Below, piece by piece: positions 38,358 to 50,966 of a DNA stretch of 64,000 nt (position 1 is the first letter of the stretch; the number at the start of each line of letters is the position of its first letter). Position numbers and translations under genes: made by a program. The notes beneath the pieces are model-generated. The model saw only the letters and a program-made list of their open reading frames with translations. It searched no databases and was not told where the DNA came from. Source of the DNA: Ephemerocybe angulata (taxonomy: Eukaryota > Basidiomycota > Agaricomycetes > Agaricales > Psathyrellaceae); NCBI GenBank assembly GCA_013368325.1, contig JAACJK010000003.1:744001-808000 (forward strand), written 5' to 3'.

Positions 38358-41300
38358 TCAACCCCACCTTCCCGACTGCGCCGTCGACCCAGTATTCCAC
38401 AAATCCCCCAACTTCTGCCTCGAACTCGAGCTCGACCCCGACCCACTCCGCGCCTTACCCATCCCCGTCCCCATCCTCGGCCGACTGCTCGTCCCACCAC
38501 CACCACCACCGCCGTTACTGCTACTGCTACTGCGCCCCCCACTACTCGGCCCAAACACCGAGTCAGTGCTTTCCCTCAGAGGCGCACTATACGCATCAGC
38601 ATTCGATCCAAGGCTCCCCGCCGTCTCCGACGCCGACCTTCTCTGCCTCTTCGGCGCAATACCCGAGATCTTCTGAACCACCTGTCCGCCCCCTCCCCCA
38701 TTCCCATACGACGCATTCGAAAACGAATTCGACTGCGCATGCAAGCTCAACACATCACTCCTCGGACTCCTCCTCAAATGCCTCCCCTCGAACCCACTCC
38801 TATCCCCACCATAACCACTACTACTAAGAGATCCTGACATGGAGCCGGAGGACCCGCCAGCGGGCCTCAGCGCAGGCCTCAAAATCGGCACAATCTCCCT
38901 CGCAAGCTCCTTCACCAACACCGCGCCATCCCCGCCCGTCCTGCTCAACTTCTCCACAACGCCTAACAAGCCATACCTCTCCACCAACACCGCCCGATTC
39001 GGATGCACCTCACACACATACCGCACGATCCTCAACAGATTCAGCCTCACGACAGCCTTGCTATTCTGCCCAAGCCGTTCCACGACGCTCCTAAAGAACG
39101 CTCCTGACGACGATTTCGTGAGTGCCATAGTGAGAGGCACGGAGAGCCGGAGGATCTTGAGGTACGGATCGAGGAGGTTCTCGAACGAGTTGGCCTTCGC
39201 GGACACGAAGCACTTGAGGAGTGCGTCGACCGAGCGCGGCTTCGTGAGCTGGTCTTCCACACGCGCGGTCTCGTCTTGGAGCCACGAGAGGACGGACTCG
39301 AGCGCGCTGACCTGGAAGTACGGGTCGTTGAGCAGCTGCACATACATGCCGATGCCGTCGTGCTGCCATAGGAGCGTGCGGCAGCTCTTGCCGGCACTAG
39401 CGAGGTCGCAGAGGATGGGGAGGGCGAATTGCTTGAGGGGGGAGCTGGTTTCGATGACGCGCTTGAGGCAGGGGAGGATGCCTGCTTGGGCTGCTTCTTC
39501 TTGTCTCGACTTGTTCAGTCGACACATATTGTAACATGTCTGGAAGATGTGGTTCGCCATTTCCTGTTATCATTCAAGGTCAGTTTATCCACCGCATATC
39601 AGTCGAAAAGGAAGAGAGACTGACAGTGCTGTGGGCGCTTGATGACTTTTCATCCAGAATCCGAATGAGGATCTCAAGAGCATTCGCGTTCTGCAACACC
39701 TCGTGTAGCGTTGCGTTCATCGACAAGTGCTTCACGGCCTTGAGCATCTGCACTAGACACTCCGGATCCATCTCCAGCAGCTCACAAGCCCTCAACAACC
39801 CTAGATTATCGTCAACACGGATGTCCCAGAAAACAAGATTCATCACTCACGCCTGATGACCTTCCTTGTCCCAAGCGCATTGCGCACATGGATATCCGAC
39901 TGCGAGACCTGCGTGAACACCAATAGGATCTGGACAATCTTCATCTTCGTCGCCCTATCGACAGAGTTTGTCTCCGAACTCCCAACGACATTCAGCAGCG
40001 CAGTAGACAGCGGGTCCAACAGCCCCTCCCGAATGAACATGCGGCAGAAGTCATTCTTTGTAGTCGGGCTTTGCAGTTCGAAGACGCTACAGATCCCATT
40101 TAGCGCGTGCTCGACGAGTTCGGCTTGTTCGCCGTAGTCTTCATCGAGGAGGTCTACAAGGACTTTGAGCCCGCGACAGCTGCATGATTGTTAGAACTTC
40201 GACGACACAGAGAGTGTGGAGAGACGTACGAGATGAACATCTGCAATGTGAGGACTGAAGTATGGCAAAGCAATCGAATGAAGTTGGAGGCCTCCAGTCG
40301 GCACTCAGATGGGTACTTCTTCGAGGAGAATTCTTTGAGAAAAGTTCAGTTGTGGCACTCTATTAACCCAACCCCCGCTAACGTACCCATCATAACAGGA
40401 ATTCCACTGTTGGTAGAAAGGTCAGCGTGGGCAACGGCGGTTCCACAAGAGCTGAACATACCCAATCAAACAGAAGCTCTCCAAGAAGCCAACGTCTTCT
40501 GTCACAAGCTACACAGTAAAGATTAAGATACGGACCACCGAAGAAGACGGGAAGCATACCAGGTTGATGATTTGCAGTAGCTTCATAATAACCTCCCTCG
40601 AACACCGGCCTTCCAACACCTCGAGAATGGCGAGCATACCGTGCGATGACACCAACTGACTTTGCATGTCAGGGGCCTCGTTCAGGATATTTAACTAAGG
40701 GCCAATATCAGTGTGTTTTCAAATCAAGGGACCACTAGATGCGCACCAACTGGTCACAAGCCTCTCGAAGCTGGAAGTCGGGGGCCGACGGTGTAAGCTC
40801 ATCCACGAGCTGGTTTACTGAATGACATAACCGGGCATTCCTGTCTCTCTGAAGGTTCGACTCGAGATCATCCTCCGCGAACCCTTCGTCAATCTTGAAG
40901 GAGCAGATCAGTCAGTCAGCAAGGTTTCGAGGACGGCGAGGCGAGCAACTGACCTCGGCAAATGGATCTTCCTCGTCATCATCCTCGTCGCGCTGTAAAG
41001 TTATGAGAATTGAGAATAGAGTAGTTACAACGATCTTCTCACCCATGACCTATTCGACAACCGTGTATTGAGCTGCAGGGCCTGAATTGGCTGTTCAGTG
41101 ACTAGAAGATGGCCGAGAAAACTCGATGAGCGACCCGAAACCGTGATAATCCCAAGAACCCAACTCACGACTCCCATTTGGCTTTCCAAAGACATCATCA
41201 TAGTCCTCATCGTCATCCTCAGTGTACTTCCCAAACTCCGACTGACTCGCAACCCTCCGCGCCTCCGCACGCCCAACAGAGCCCGTACTCGGAGTATTAA

Positions 41301-43452
41301 GCGAAGTCGAACGCCCATGGCTCCCAAGTGCCGACGCTGAAGCCAGTCCAGTCCCATGGCTAAGGGTGGCAGAGGTGGGGAACCCGAGCGGGGTAAGCAT
41401 CGGGCGTGAAGACTTCCTCGCCAACGGGAAGAGAGGCGCAGATTTTGGCCCCGATTCAACTCCGGTTAAGCCAATGGTTTTGATATCATCGGGATGGAAA
41501 AGCCCTCCCTTCTTCGCCGAGTTCTTCAGCTGGAGATGCTAGTTAGAACTGACTGGCTGAGATTAACTAAGGATAAACAAAACTCACCTTGAAGTCGGCC
41601 ACTTTCTCCTCGAAGCCGTCTAACCAACCCTCGTCCTCGTCTGACCCTGATGCAATTTCCGAGTAGTCCTCGACAATCGGTGAAATGGCAGCCGCAGGCG
41701 CTTGCGCCAGTGGTACCGGCTTGACTCCTGGACTTTTGGTGGGACGGATCGTTTTGGCATTATCCTCACTCCCATCTGACTTGTCATCTTCCGAAAGTGT
41801 GCTTTTATCCAAGGCTAAATAGATATGAATAGGACTCCTGTTCACTGGACAACTGGATAAGATACTGACCGTGAAGCTTCGTGAGCGAGATCCCCCCTTC
41901 AAAATCATCATCCCAGTTATCAGTCTCCTCTTCAGGCGACTGCAACGCTTTGGGTTGAACCTTCTCAGCGAGCATTACTGGCTTCGCAACTGGGTTCGTC
42001 TTCCAGCCCAGCCCAAGCCCGAGAGAACCGGGGATGTGTGATGCGAGGGACACGCCTGACATCGGCGCCTGCAACTCTGAATGCCGTTGGAGAGGCGAAT
42101 GTGGGCGAGGGTTCCGCGAAGGATTCTTCGACGCGCGTGAGGGAGCTGCACCGATCCGTCAATACATACAGCGAACGAGTGGGGGATGTACTCACATTTC
42201 AGAGCCTCGTTCCATTCCTGCACCTTCAGAACGGCCTCATCGTAGTTGTAGTTCGACAGCGGCCGCCTTGAGGGCGTCGGTTCACCGCCCTGGCTCCCAT
42301 TTCTGCCCCTCCCACTCTCGCCCAGCTGCTTCCTCGCAGACACCATCCATGGATGCCTCAGCAGCTTCTTCGCCGAGATGCGCAGGTTGCAGTCTTTCTG
42401 GAAGCAGTGGTAGAGAAAGTCCTTGACGACAGGCGAAGCGCCTTCTGGGATAGGCGGGCAGTCGTCCTGGACGATCCGGAAGAGTGCAGGCATAGGATCG
42501 AGGTTGTGGTAAGGGGGATGGCCTTCTAGCAGTTCGATGACCACACATCCGACACTCCATATGTCGGACGCGGTGGTGGCCCCAGACTGCTCAATCACCT
42601 CGGGAGCCACTAGAAAGTATCAGTACAGCTCAACGAGAAGAAACACAGCACGCACTCCAGTATGGACTCCCGACGACCGCAGCATCCATGACCCCTCCCG
42701 TCTTCGCCGCAACACCAAAGTCGGCCAGCTTGACGGTTCCATCCTTGTTCGTGAGGATATTGGCGCCTTTGATGTCTCGATGGATGACACCCTGATCGTG
42801 GAGGTACAGAAGTCCTTCGAGGACCTGGGAGATGAAGACAGCGACGAGGTTCTCCGGGAATTTGCCAAACTTCTTCAGGATGGTGTGCAGGGACCCGTTC
42901 TCGCAGAGCCTATAACGGGGTTAGCGGCTACAGTAGGACGCGTCGCGACACGTACTCCAATATGATGTAGAGGAACTCGCGCGTCTTCACGAAACCCTTG
43001 TACTGGACGATGTTTGTGTGCTAGGAAGATACGTAGGTTTCCAATGCTCCAATCGGATAGTTCTTGGCTCACGTTCAGGTTCTTCAAGAGGTCGATTTCG
43101 GACTGCGGGGACTTAGGACGCTACAGCTGAAGATGTTGCAACCTGCTCACCATAATTTCCGGGAGTTCAGCTTGTGGGATATTGCTCAGCTGGATCTCCT
43201 TTATGGCTACCGTCTCTCCCGTCTCAAAGTTCATAGCACCTAGGATACATCAGGACCTAAACGAAGAGGTTGCATACACTACACGCACGATAGACCTGCC
43301 CAAATGCTCCTTTCCCGAGGGAATCACCCAGTTGCTATCGTCCTGGTCAACATCCCAGCCCCTCCTTCGAGTATTGCACTAACATAACCACTCAGCGAGG
43401 ACTTGGAGCTGCTTCCCCTCTTCGCCGACGAGGGCCTGGAAGGAGTTGCCAT
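38358..43452 (-). CDS. Septation initiation kinase, Cdc7/SepH type
   Basis: Exon 1 (43452-43384) [20 protein letters not shown] ends SGY and splices to [17 protein letters not shown], the Gly-rich loop. [20 protein letters not shown] carries the catalytic Lys. [10 protein letters not shown] (near 42780) and the DFG and APE segments ([20 protein letters not shown]) follow, ending with [12 protein letters not shown]. After a disordered middle (41-42.2 kb) comes an armadillo-like helical region (40.9-38.9 kb; [40 protein letters not shown]), then a Ser/Gly-rich tail ending TAQSGRWG at 38358. This order is that of S. pombe Cdc7, Aspergillus SepH and plant MAP3K epsilon, kinases of the septation/mitotic-exit pathway acting at spindle poles with the GTPase Spg1. 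Many exons; several internal junctions were not resolved one by one. Confidence 0.88.
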
Positions 43453-43919
43453 TGTTGAAACGTTCGGTTCCAGTGGGCCGCTCGCGTTCAAATCAGCCAG
43501 AGATATAGGAGAATGAACGAGTAGAGAAACCTGGGAGAAGCCCAGAGTCACAGGAAGCTCCAAACGCGGTTCTCTGACCCCAGTCGCGTCCGGCGCTGAC
43601 AATAATTGGGTTGCGAAGCAACCTGTCAACAAACGAGCAGATGGGAATATACCCACAACTCCGGACTCCGGAGCCCTCGGGGCCAAACTTGCCACAATAG
43701 GCACCCTCTGGTACCCATCCTCCTTAAATATAGCAGTTAAAGTCATTAGAAATACGTGTCGTGCAAGAGATGATAGATGAGTAAGGGCCCAGAAAAGACT
43801 AAGAAGAGATGCTGTTCAAATAAGTAATGGTGACTCGAGGGGTATTATTCTGACGAGACCCTCCTTCCCCCCTCCTCGATATCCTCTTCGCCAGACTCTC
43901 CTATCATATATACAGCCTC

Positions 43920-45873
43920 TTAAGGCCTCCCCAGGGGATCCCTACGAGAGATGCGCTCCATCGGGAGGAACTCCCCCTCTGACTGGGTGCCATAATTAGC
44001 AAACCTAGGCGCAGCGATCCTAATGTCGATGTCCGGAACCACATCCAGCTGGGACTTCTGCGTGAAGTTACTCGGCATCTCCGGTCGTATCTGTGTGCCG
44101 TTAATCTTTTTAGCAGACTTCTTGAGGTTGATCGTAATCCTCGACATCATAGCTACTGTCAGCCTGCCATGCTTGGGTCAGCTACCGAAGCCCTGCAGGA
44201 GACCATGCTGCGAAAGCACTCACAGGAGCTCGAGCCTAATGAGAACCAGAAGCCGGAGTCAGATGACGAAGTATGAGGCAATATAGCGCGTCAATACTTA
44301 CTGTGCCGTGATGTTCTTCAGACCTTCAGGCGCTGAGATGATCATCAGCGTCAGGACGAGGGTCACCGCAAAGATCGCACTGAGCACCAAGTTCACAACC
44401 TGAGATCAGCATCCTCTAATTCCCCAGCACAAAGGCCGCCTCCATACCTATAGTATATCAACCCGTCTTGAAAAAGCCTCTTCATAATGTAGGGCGTCTT
44501 CCTATTCTTCAATGAAGGTAGCGTCCGGAACACAGTCAAGCCCAAGACCGCCGTGTCGTAGAGGAGAGGGAGCCAGGCCGAGGAAGACGCGATGGCACTT
44601 CTACCTCGGGGAAATGGAACGATGAAGTTTAGTATGTGCCGTTTAAGATTTCTGCTTAAAAGTCAAATAAACTCACATGCTTGGATCAAAGATCATCGTA
44701 CAAGCTGCGTTACAGTCGCTAGATGAGCACACCACACTGCTTGCATGAGAACCAACTGTAAGAATCAACTCACCACGGACTCCAGAGATCGGGTTATGGA
44801 ATACACCTGCGCCCCGTGTCAGTTACTCCTCGATATTTTTCGCGCGAGCCTGAGCGCCACATGAGAAAAGGAGTTGAAGACCTACGTTGAGACCTGGTCA
44901 TTAGCCATGCATTCATGCAGATCTGGACCACCAGTAGCAAGAGAACGCCGCCTAGCACCCAGCGATTCCCGTGGTACAAGGCTCGTATCCGCAGGTACAT
45001 CATAATCGCTGACACCGAAAGGGACTCCGTTCTATCAAAATGCGCGGATAAAGCAGGGGATGTACGCACCGACGATGTTAATACCAATCACCGTCATCGA
45101 CCCTTCAAATCGAATGAACCGATCGCATCTAAAAATTATCAGTAGGATGAAAAAAGAGTTTCTGTGGCCCAACAGCTCTTGCGTACCTCTAAAAGAGAGA
45201 AGAAATTGTTAAGAGGTTGTGGCAAGGTTCGTACGACGTACATCGCCAGCTTACCTCGTCATCCCATACAGGTGAAAGATAGGCTAAGAGTCGCTCAGTC
45301 CTATCAGCACTGCGAGCTTGCTCGCAAGATAAAACTATCGTACCAAACAAGTTGACGATGAACCCCAGCGGCGTTAAATATCGATTCTGAAAAAATCAAT
45401 GCTCTGAAATGTGTACCCTCCCACGAAGGACGCACTATCAAGAACAAGATCCCGACTGTTAAGGTACGCTTGTTTCAGTGAATTTCCACGAGGCCGCGCG
45501 CACCAAGTACTCACTGGGTCCCTTTTCTCCCATCCAAATGAACTCAACCTATAGAAGCTCGCGACTTCCATCAGCTATTCCAGGCGGACATCAGCCAACA
45601 AGGCCCTACTCACCTCCTCAGCGAATGTATCTACATGGTCCCATACGAGTACTGTGAAACTCGCAAACCCCATATACTGTAATTACGGGATGGCGAAGCG
45701 AGGAGGTAGCTCGGTTAATCGCTGTCGACCCGCAATTTAGCGCCTTAGACTAGACTGACATTTGTGTTCAACCTATGGCCCGAATACATAGCCTTCAGCG
45801 CATGTGTGGAAAAGGGTTGGAGAGGATCCACTCACTGCTGTGAAATATCCTTCACTACATCGGGGAAAGACAT
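43920..45873 (-). CDS. DUF6533 multi-pass membrane protein
   Basis: Start ATG 45873 (MSFPDVVKDISQQ). The next exons give YMGFASFTVLVWDHVDTFAEE, VEFIWMGEKGP and RYLTPLGFIVNLF. That is the DUF6533 signature: a helix with WDH, an acidic pair, then W and a Tyr-Leu helix. Further membrane segments include VSAIMMYLRIRALYHGN and WVLGGVLLLLVVQICMNAWL (near 44900). The C-terminus is cytosolic-like and ends RRDPLGRP at 43920. The family is a seven-helix type abundant in Agaricomycetes and without a proven role; it is often compared with receptors. At least six introns, two of them preceded by very short exons. Confidence 0.75.
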
Positions 45874-47108
45874 CGCTCAACCCAACCCAATAGCAGGCCC
45901 AGCTTGCTAAAGTGAGAAGAATAGGACACCACAGGCCCGAAAAGAGGTTGAATGAACGCCAGAAGTGAGGGAGGCCAAGAAGCCAAAGGCGGGATGAGGA
46001 AGAGGAAGGGGAAGGGTAGGCAGATCAGTCCTGGTTCCCTCCCAACCGCTCCTTAAGTCGTGCCAGCACTGAGTTGCATGACTGACCAACGCATCATACA
46101 GATCATTTGACAACCTCTAACCGCAACTCCGTCCCACCAGGAGCTCCTGTTTAAGAGACCGCGGCCCCTCCGGCGATTCACCACCATCGAAAGCTTGTGA
46201 AAGCGGCATTCACCAGGCATTCACTCAGCAAAAAACTCCCAGAGCCTGGATGACATGGGAGTCCTTTCCCAATCCTTTCCCCCTCAACTAAGCAGCCCAA
46301 TGAAAATTCATGAATTCCGAGATCTGAAAAGCGATGCTGACCATAGAGTTGATTCTGTACACCTGATTCCCTTGGCCTCCCTTGGCCCGCCATTGCAATT
46401 TGCACCACCGCGGAAATTTTTGATCTGGCTCCCGCATGCTTAAAACTTAAAGCAGACATTGCATCCGCAGTATGTACCCCTGCCCTATGCTAGCCTATGC
46501 TCCTCCTTTCACCTGGGCCCCTGGGCTACGCAGGCAGCTGTTCGACGGCAACGACTCGGAGCAAACCCGCCGGGGTCCAATGAACTTGAATGAAGCCAAA
46601 GCGGATGGCGACATGGGAGAATCCGTGGGCCTATCGCGGGGTTCTCAAGGCTCTGTTGATTGCCGCATCTTGGTACGTCTGTTCTGAGGAGATCCAGACT
46701 TCTACAGCGAAGTTCATCAACGTCAGATTCCGTACGATTCCAAAAACATACGGCGAAGCTTGGACGAAGCCCTTCCTGTGTGCCCTAATGTCGCGTATGG
46801 GTATAAAATCGGCCTGCTTGAACGATAGATTGAAGAGAAATACAGTAAAGTATAAATACAAGGGCAATGCCGCATGCAACCCTGGGGGAAAGTCAGGATG
46901 GAAAACTTAATTTTGAGAGGTATGGAACTCACCGTACATACAGATGATCCAGATGGGATGAGAAACGTTGAAAAGTGAAGGAGTTGAAGGATTGCAAAAA
47001 AGTAGGAGTCCAAAGATTAAAACCGTCTTGGATAATATGCGAGGGGGAAAAGTAGATGGAGTCCAATATGAGGCGAGTCGTGACGTGGGTATCATAGATA
47101 TCGTATAA
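45874..47108. other. Intergenic between DUF6533 and syntaxin genes
   Basis: Upstream region of the DUF6533 gene and downstream region of the syntaxin gene. Open frames of up to about 106 codons lie here (46472-46910, plus), but none has a recognisable domain or splice support. Confidence 0.4.
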
Positions 47109-48209
47109 TCATGACAGAATCTAAAGCTTGGGTCAGTGGCGAGTTCCTTCAGTAGTGTTTTCCACTCACAGCAAGCAAGACAATTGCCACGACGAAAACG
47201 AGGATAAGGAGTAGGCATGCCGCACGTCTCCCAGCCTTCCGCTGATACTCAGCAGCCGTCGTAAGCTCTTCCGCTGCGGAACCGGTGTCGACTGCGACCG
47301 ATGAGATGTTCATCTCAATGTTGTCTGTCGACCAACTTTAACACGGTGTTTATGAAGAACGGTGTTTTAGATAGACTCACCCAGCATGCTACCCTGCTGG
47401 TTCACCAGGTGACCAAGGTCTTGGAAGATCTCCGACAATTCATGGATACCAGTTTCGATTTGGCGAATCTCGGCCTCTCGTTCTTGTATAAGCGATTCCT
47501 GGTAGGCTAGTTCGTGCGGCGAAAGCTGGCTTTGGAGAATTTGCGCTTGACGCTGCTCTTGAGGTGTTGGTTCTGGCTCATCATGGCTAGTTGAAGAAGA
47601 TCAGGGTTGGCGGACATCACAACACAAGACAAATGACGCACAATGGATGGTGGTGGTCATCATCCACCGCAAGCTTCACCCCTTGCACAACTGTCCGCTG
47701 ACGCTCGGCGCTGACTTGCTGAGCGCGTTGAAAGGCGACCAGTGACATTTGAAGATCATGAGAGGTCTTCTGCAGGACTGCTTTCTGGTGGGGCTATTGG
47801 AAAGGACATGCATCAGGGTTGGAATTCGTCGTTGTTTATGATATTTCCAGTGCGTACAAGTTTACTCTGTAGCGCAGAAAGCTTCTTTAGATCCTCAGAA
47901 GAGCGTTTCGCCATTGCTCGTGTCGTTTCCGCCAGGTCATGTCTATGGGGGACAAAATAAGTTCCCTCCACGGGTTTCAAGTCTTTTAGTGATAACTCAC
48001 AGTGTTTTCCTCAGGTTTGCGTTATCCTTCGCTGTACCAAGCTGGTCAACATACTTAAGGATTCCCTGCACGTTCGCGTTCATCTTGAACACTTGTAGTG
48101 AGAGTGAGGATTGAAGTTTCTGGAACTCTGCGTCCTCGCCCGTAGCTGAAACGGACGACGGCGAGCGCCCTGCATGGCCATGGCCCGTTTCGATATCTTG
48201 AAAGCTCAT
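47109..48209 (-). CDS. PEP12: Syntaxin (Qa-SNARE) of the Pep12 type
   Basis: ATG 48209, MSFQDIETGHGHAGRSPSS, then the Habc region (LQSSLSLQVFKMNANVQGIL, VDQLGTAKDNANLRKTL). Middle exons have QEQRQAQILQSQLSPHELAY. The SNARE helix follows as QEREAEIRQIETGIHELSEI, FQDLGHLVNQQGSMLDNIE, with the zero-layer Gln in VNQQG. A C-terminal anchor (AACLLLILVFVVAIVLLA) completes it. The last intron (about 47121-47169; GTGAGT donor, CTGAC branch, TTTAG acceptor) joins a terminal exon of only three codons, ILS and stop. Without that splice the frame would end SGKHY, which is unlike the family. Pep12 acts in fusion of Golgi-derived vesicles with endosomes. Confidence 0.88.
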
Positions 48210-49131
48210 TATATATCCTAGGACGATGGTAGACGGGAAGCAAGGAAGAGGTTAATGACCATCGGTCAATTTGAATGTGGTCCGGAGCAATCTCGCGCAG
48301 CCCCGCCGTCGTCATGTACGATGCTCGAACAAGCCAAGGATGGCAGGAATTTCTCAGGGTCACATTGGACTCAAGTTCCATATTGTGGCGGTGCGATTAT
48401 GTCATTCTGGGTGCCTTCGTCGTTTCCGCTCTTCCGCCTCAACTTGCACGATGTATGTTCCTCCTTTATTCTATGATATATCTGACCGTCTGAACCCTCT
48501 TGAATGACGACTACTAGATGTTGTATACTTTCAAGAAGAATGGAAATGACATAGACCATCATAGCCCAGGCTCCTCAAGTTTGCCTCAAGTATCCTTGGA
48601 CTTGCCAGGTTGGAGAGGAAACGATTGTCGAACTGCAAACTCCAGGCACGCTATTCTGGGACCCAGACTGGTGATTGGCCGCTCCATGGGCAAGCTCGAT
48701 AGAGCATGCTTCCCCCCTTCCCTCCTCCCAGTGGCACCTGCTAGCCCCGTCATTCTAAGCAGCATTGCCCCTGGTTTCCACTTTTCTCAAGGTGGGCTTC
48801 TGGCGCCTAGTCACCAGACCATGTGTTGCCTTCTGCCGACGGCCGTGCTGCCACATAACACTTCAACACGACAATCATTAAGTATCATGATTCATATGGA
48901 ACCATCCAGCTGCCCACGAGACCAATACGGTACCGCCCGGATCGTTCGAAGAGTCCATTACCAATACTTGCATAGTTCGTGCCTTTCCTTCTCCCTTTTC
49001 TGGCAGCCGTACTGACACAGTTGTTATTGATGTGACGCCATCCGATAGGAAGGCGATGCCCAGTTATATAAGGCCCTCACATCCTGGTATTTACTCTCGT
49101 TATCACTTCCTTAGGTCTTCGATTAACAGCC
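48210..49131. other. Intergenic, promoter of the aldo/keto reductase
   Basis: It separates two divergent genes. A TATA box TATATAAG lies at 49065-49072, 60 bases before the reductase ATG. The stretch GATGTGACGCC at about 49030 repeats part of the element upstream of the 34165 gene. No gene is seen. Confidence 0.5.
49065..49072 (+). promoter_or_regulatory. TATA box of the aldo/keto reductase gene
   Basis: TATATAAG located 60 bp before the ATG at 49132, a usual distance for a fungal core promoter with a short leader. Confidence 0.55.
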
Positions 49132-50538
49132 ATGTCGTTCCACAAACCTATGGCCCCGCCCAAATCCGCGCTCGGTCGCTATCGCCTGCTTTCGCCGACG
49201 GCGGGAGTTCATCTCTCCCCTCTGCAGCTTGGGGCGATGAGTATTGGTGATAAATGGGCAGACATAGGTATGGGTAGCATGGACAAAGAATCGAGCTTCA
49301 AGTTGCTCGATGCCTACTTCGATAACGGCGGCAACTTCATCGATACCGCCAATTCATAGTAAGTCTAGCAGCGCTTGGGTCTGATATCGATTCTAACCAG
49401 TTACTCAGCCAAGATGAAAGCTCTGAACTATTTATCGGAGAATGGGCAGAACAACGTGGCATTCGTGACCAGCTGTTCATTGCGACCAAGGTGAATGACA
49501 TGAAATACTCTCCGCGTTGATATATTGACTTTTTCTTTAGTACACTTCGAACTATAAACGGGGAGACGATGAGATGAAGCAAAAGGTTTTATACGCTGGT
49601 AACAGCGTCAAGTCACTGCAAATCTCTGTCACGGATTCGCTCAAGAAGTTGCGCACGACATATCTCGACCTCCTTTACGTGCATTGGTGGGACTTTGACA
49701 CCAGCATCGAGGAGGTGATGCGTGGCCTGCATAACCTTGTCGTGCAGGGCAAAGTCCTGTACCTTGGCGTTTCTGATACCCCTGCCTGGGTGGTCTCTCG
49801 AGCCAATCAATATGCTCGAGATCACGCTCTCACCCCTTTCGTCATCTACCAAGGCGCGTGGAACGTCCTCGAGCGGTCCTTTGAGCGCGACATCATTCCC
49901 ATGGCCCGTGCTGAAGGTCGGTGGCTACGTTGCAGCTGTTTGATGTAGAACTCACCGCTACGCAGGTCTTGCGTTGGCTCCATGGAACGTCCTTGGGGGT
50001 GGAAAGTTCCGCACGGACGCCGAGGAAGAGCGTCGTCGCGAGACGGGTGAGAAGGGTCGCACTCTAACCAACCCAGACTGGGAACGCAACGACAACGAGA
50101 AGGCGGTCTCTCGAGCCCTCGAGAAGGTTGCCGGAGAAGTTGGCGCAAAATCGATCACGTCTGGTGCGCAATTCCTTTTTACCAAAGTCGGGGAGATGCT
50201 TACCCTCCACATCCAGTCGCCATTGCCTACCTCCTCCACAAGACTCCATACGTATTCCCCATTATCGGAGGGCGTAAAGTAGAGCACCTTTTACAAAACG
50301 TCGAGGCCCTCGAGTTATCCCTTACAAATGAACAAATCGAGTATCTCGAGAGCGTTGTGACCTTCGATATCGGTTTCCCTGGGTGGATGATTGTGAGTTG
50401 CACTCACATACGCAAATTGAAAGTACACTAATCTCTACCTAGGGAACCGGGACAACGACGTCGAGACTTCTCGGAGGCGTTGGGGTCATCGACAAGCAGC
50501 CTCTTCCCATCCCCATTCAATCTGCTTCAAGGAAGTAA
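49132..50538 (+). CDS. Aldo/keto reductase, aryl-alcohol dehydrogenase (AAD) type
   Basis: Exons 49132-49358, 49409-49490, 49541-49916, 49966-50163, 50217-50392 and 50443-50538. Motifs in order: [30 protein letters not shown] (Asp and Tyr of the tetrad), IATKYTSNY (Lys), [20 protein letters not shown] (His), [15 protein letters not shown], then [16 protein letters not shown] for NADP binding. The protein is about 384 aa. This is the AKR9 branch with fungal AAD and norsolorinic acid reductase-like enzymes, which reduce aromatic aldehydes with NADPH and may work in lignin-derived aromatic metabolism. All tetrad residues appear kept. A TATA box upstream suggests regulated expression. Confidence 0.9.
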
Positions 50539-50966
50539 TGAACATCAGGTGTAGTGATAAAATGTACTTGTATGATGACGGCTAAAGAGGAATAACTCGA
50601 ATATACCGATGGGTTTGTGACGACTTGGTGAGTACACTACTCAGTTCTATCTCTCCCAACTGTACTAACACCGTTGCTTCCACCATTCAGTCAGAACAAT
50701 AAAAATGTTACTTTTTTAACGTACGCACGACTGCAGACAGCCACTGCCCTGTCCTCGATCCGAGTCACCTGCATCCCAGTCTTGTGACCGTATTTTTTAC
50801 ACTGCCTTTCCAATTGGCAAAGCGAACGCGTCGCGTAATAAAGTGGTTTGTCGCACAGCTGTGCTCTGCACCTTTTCCCTTTTCTCTACTCTCAGACACA
50901 ACCGACATTCTCCTCACCGCGGCTTGCCTACGACCGGAAGTTCGACTGAAGGAGCCCTCAAACAGA

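Noticed and set aside
46472..46910. Small plus-strand gene between the DUF6533 and syntaxin genes
   Set aside because: Overlapping frames lack a domain, signal peptide or consistent introns.
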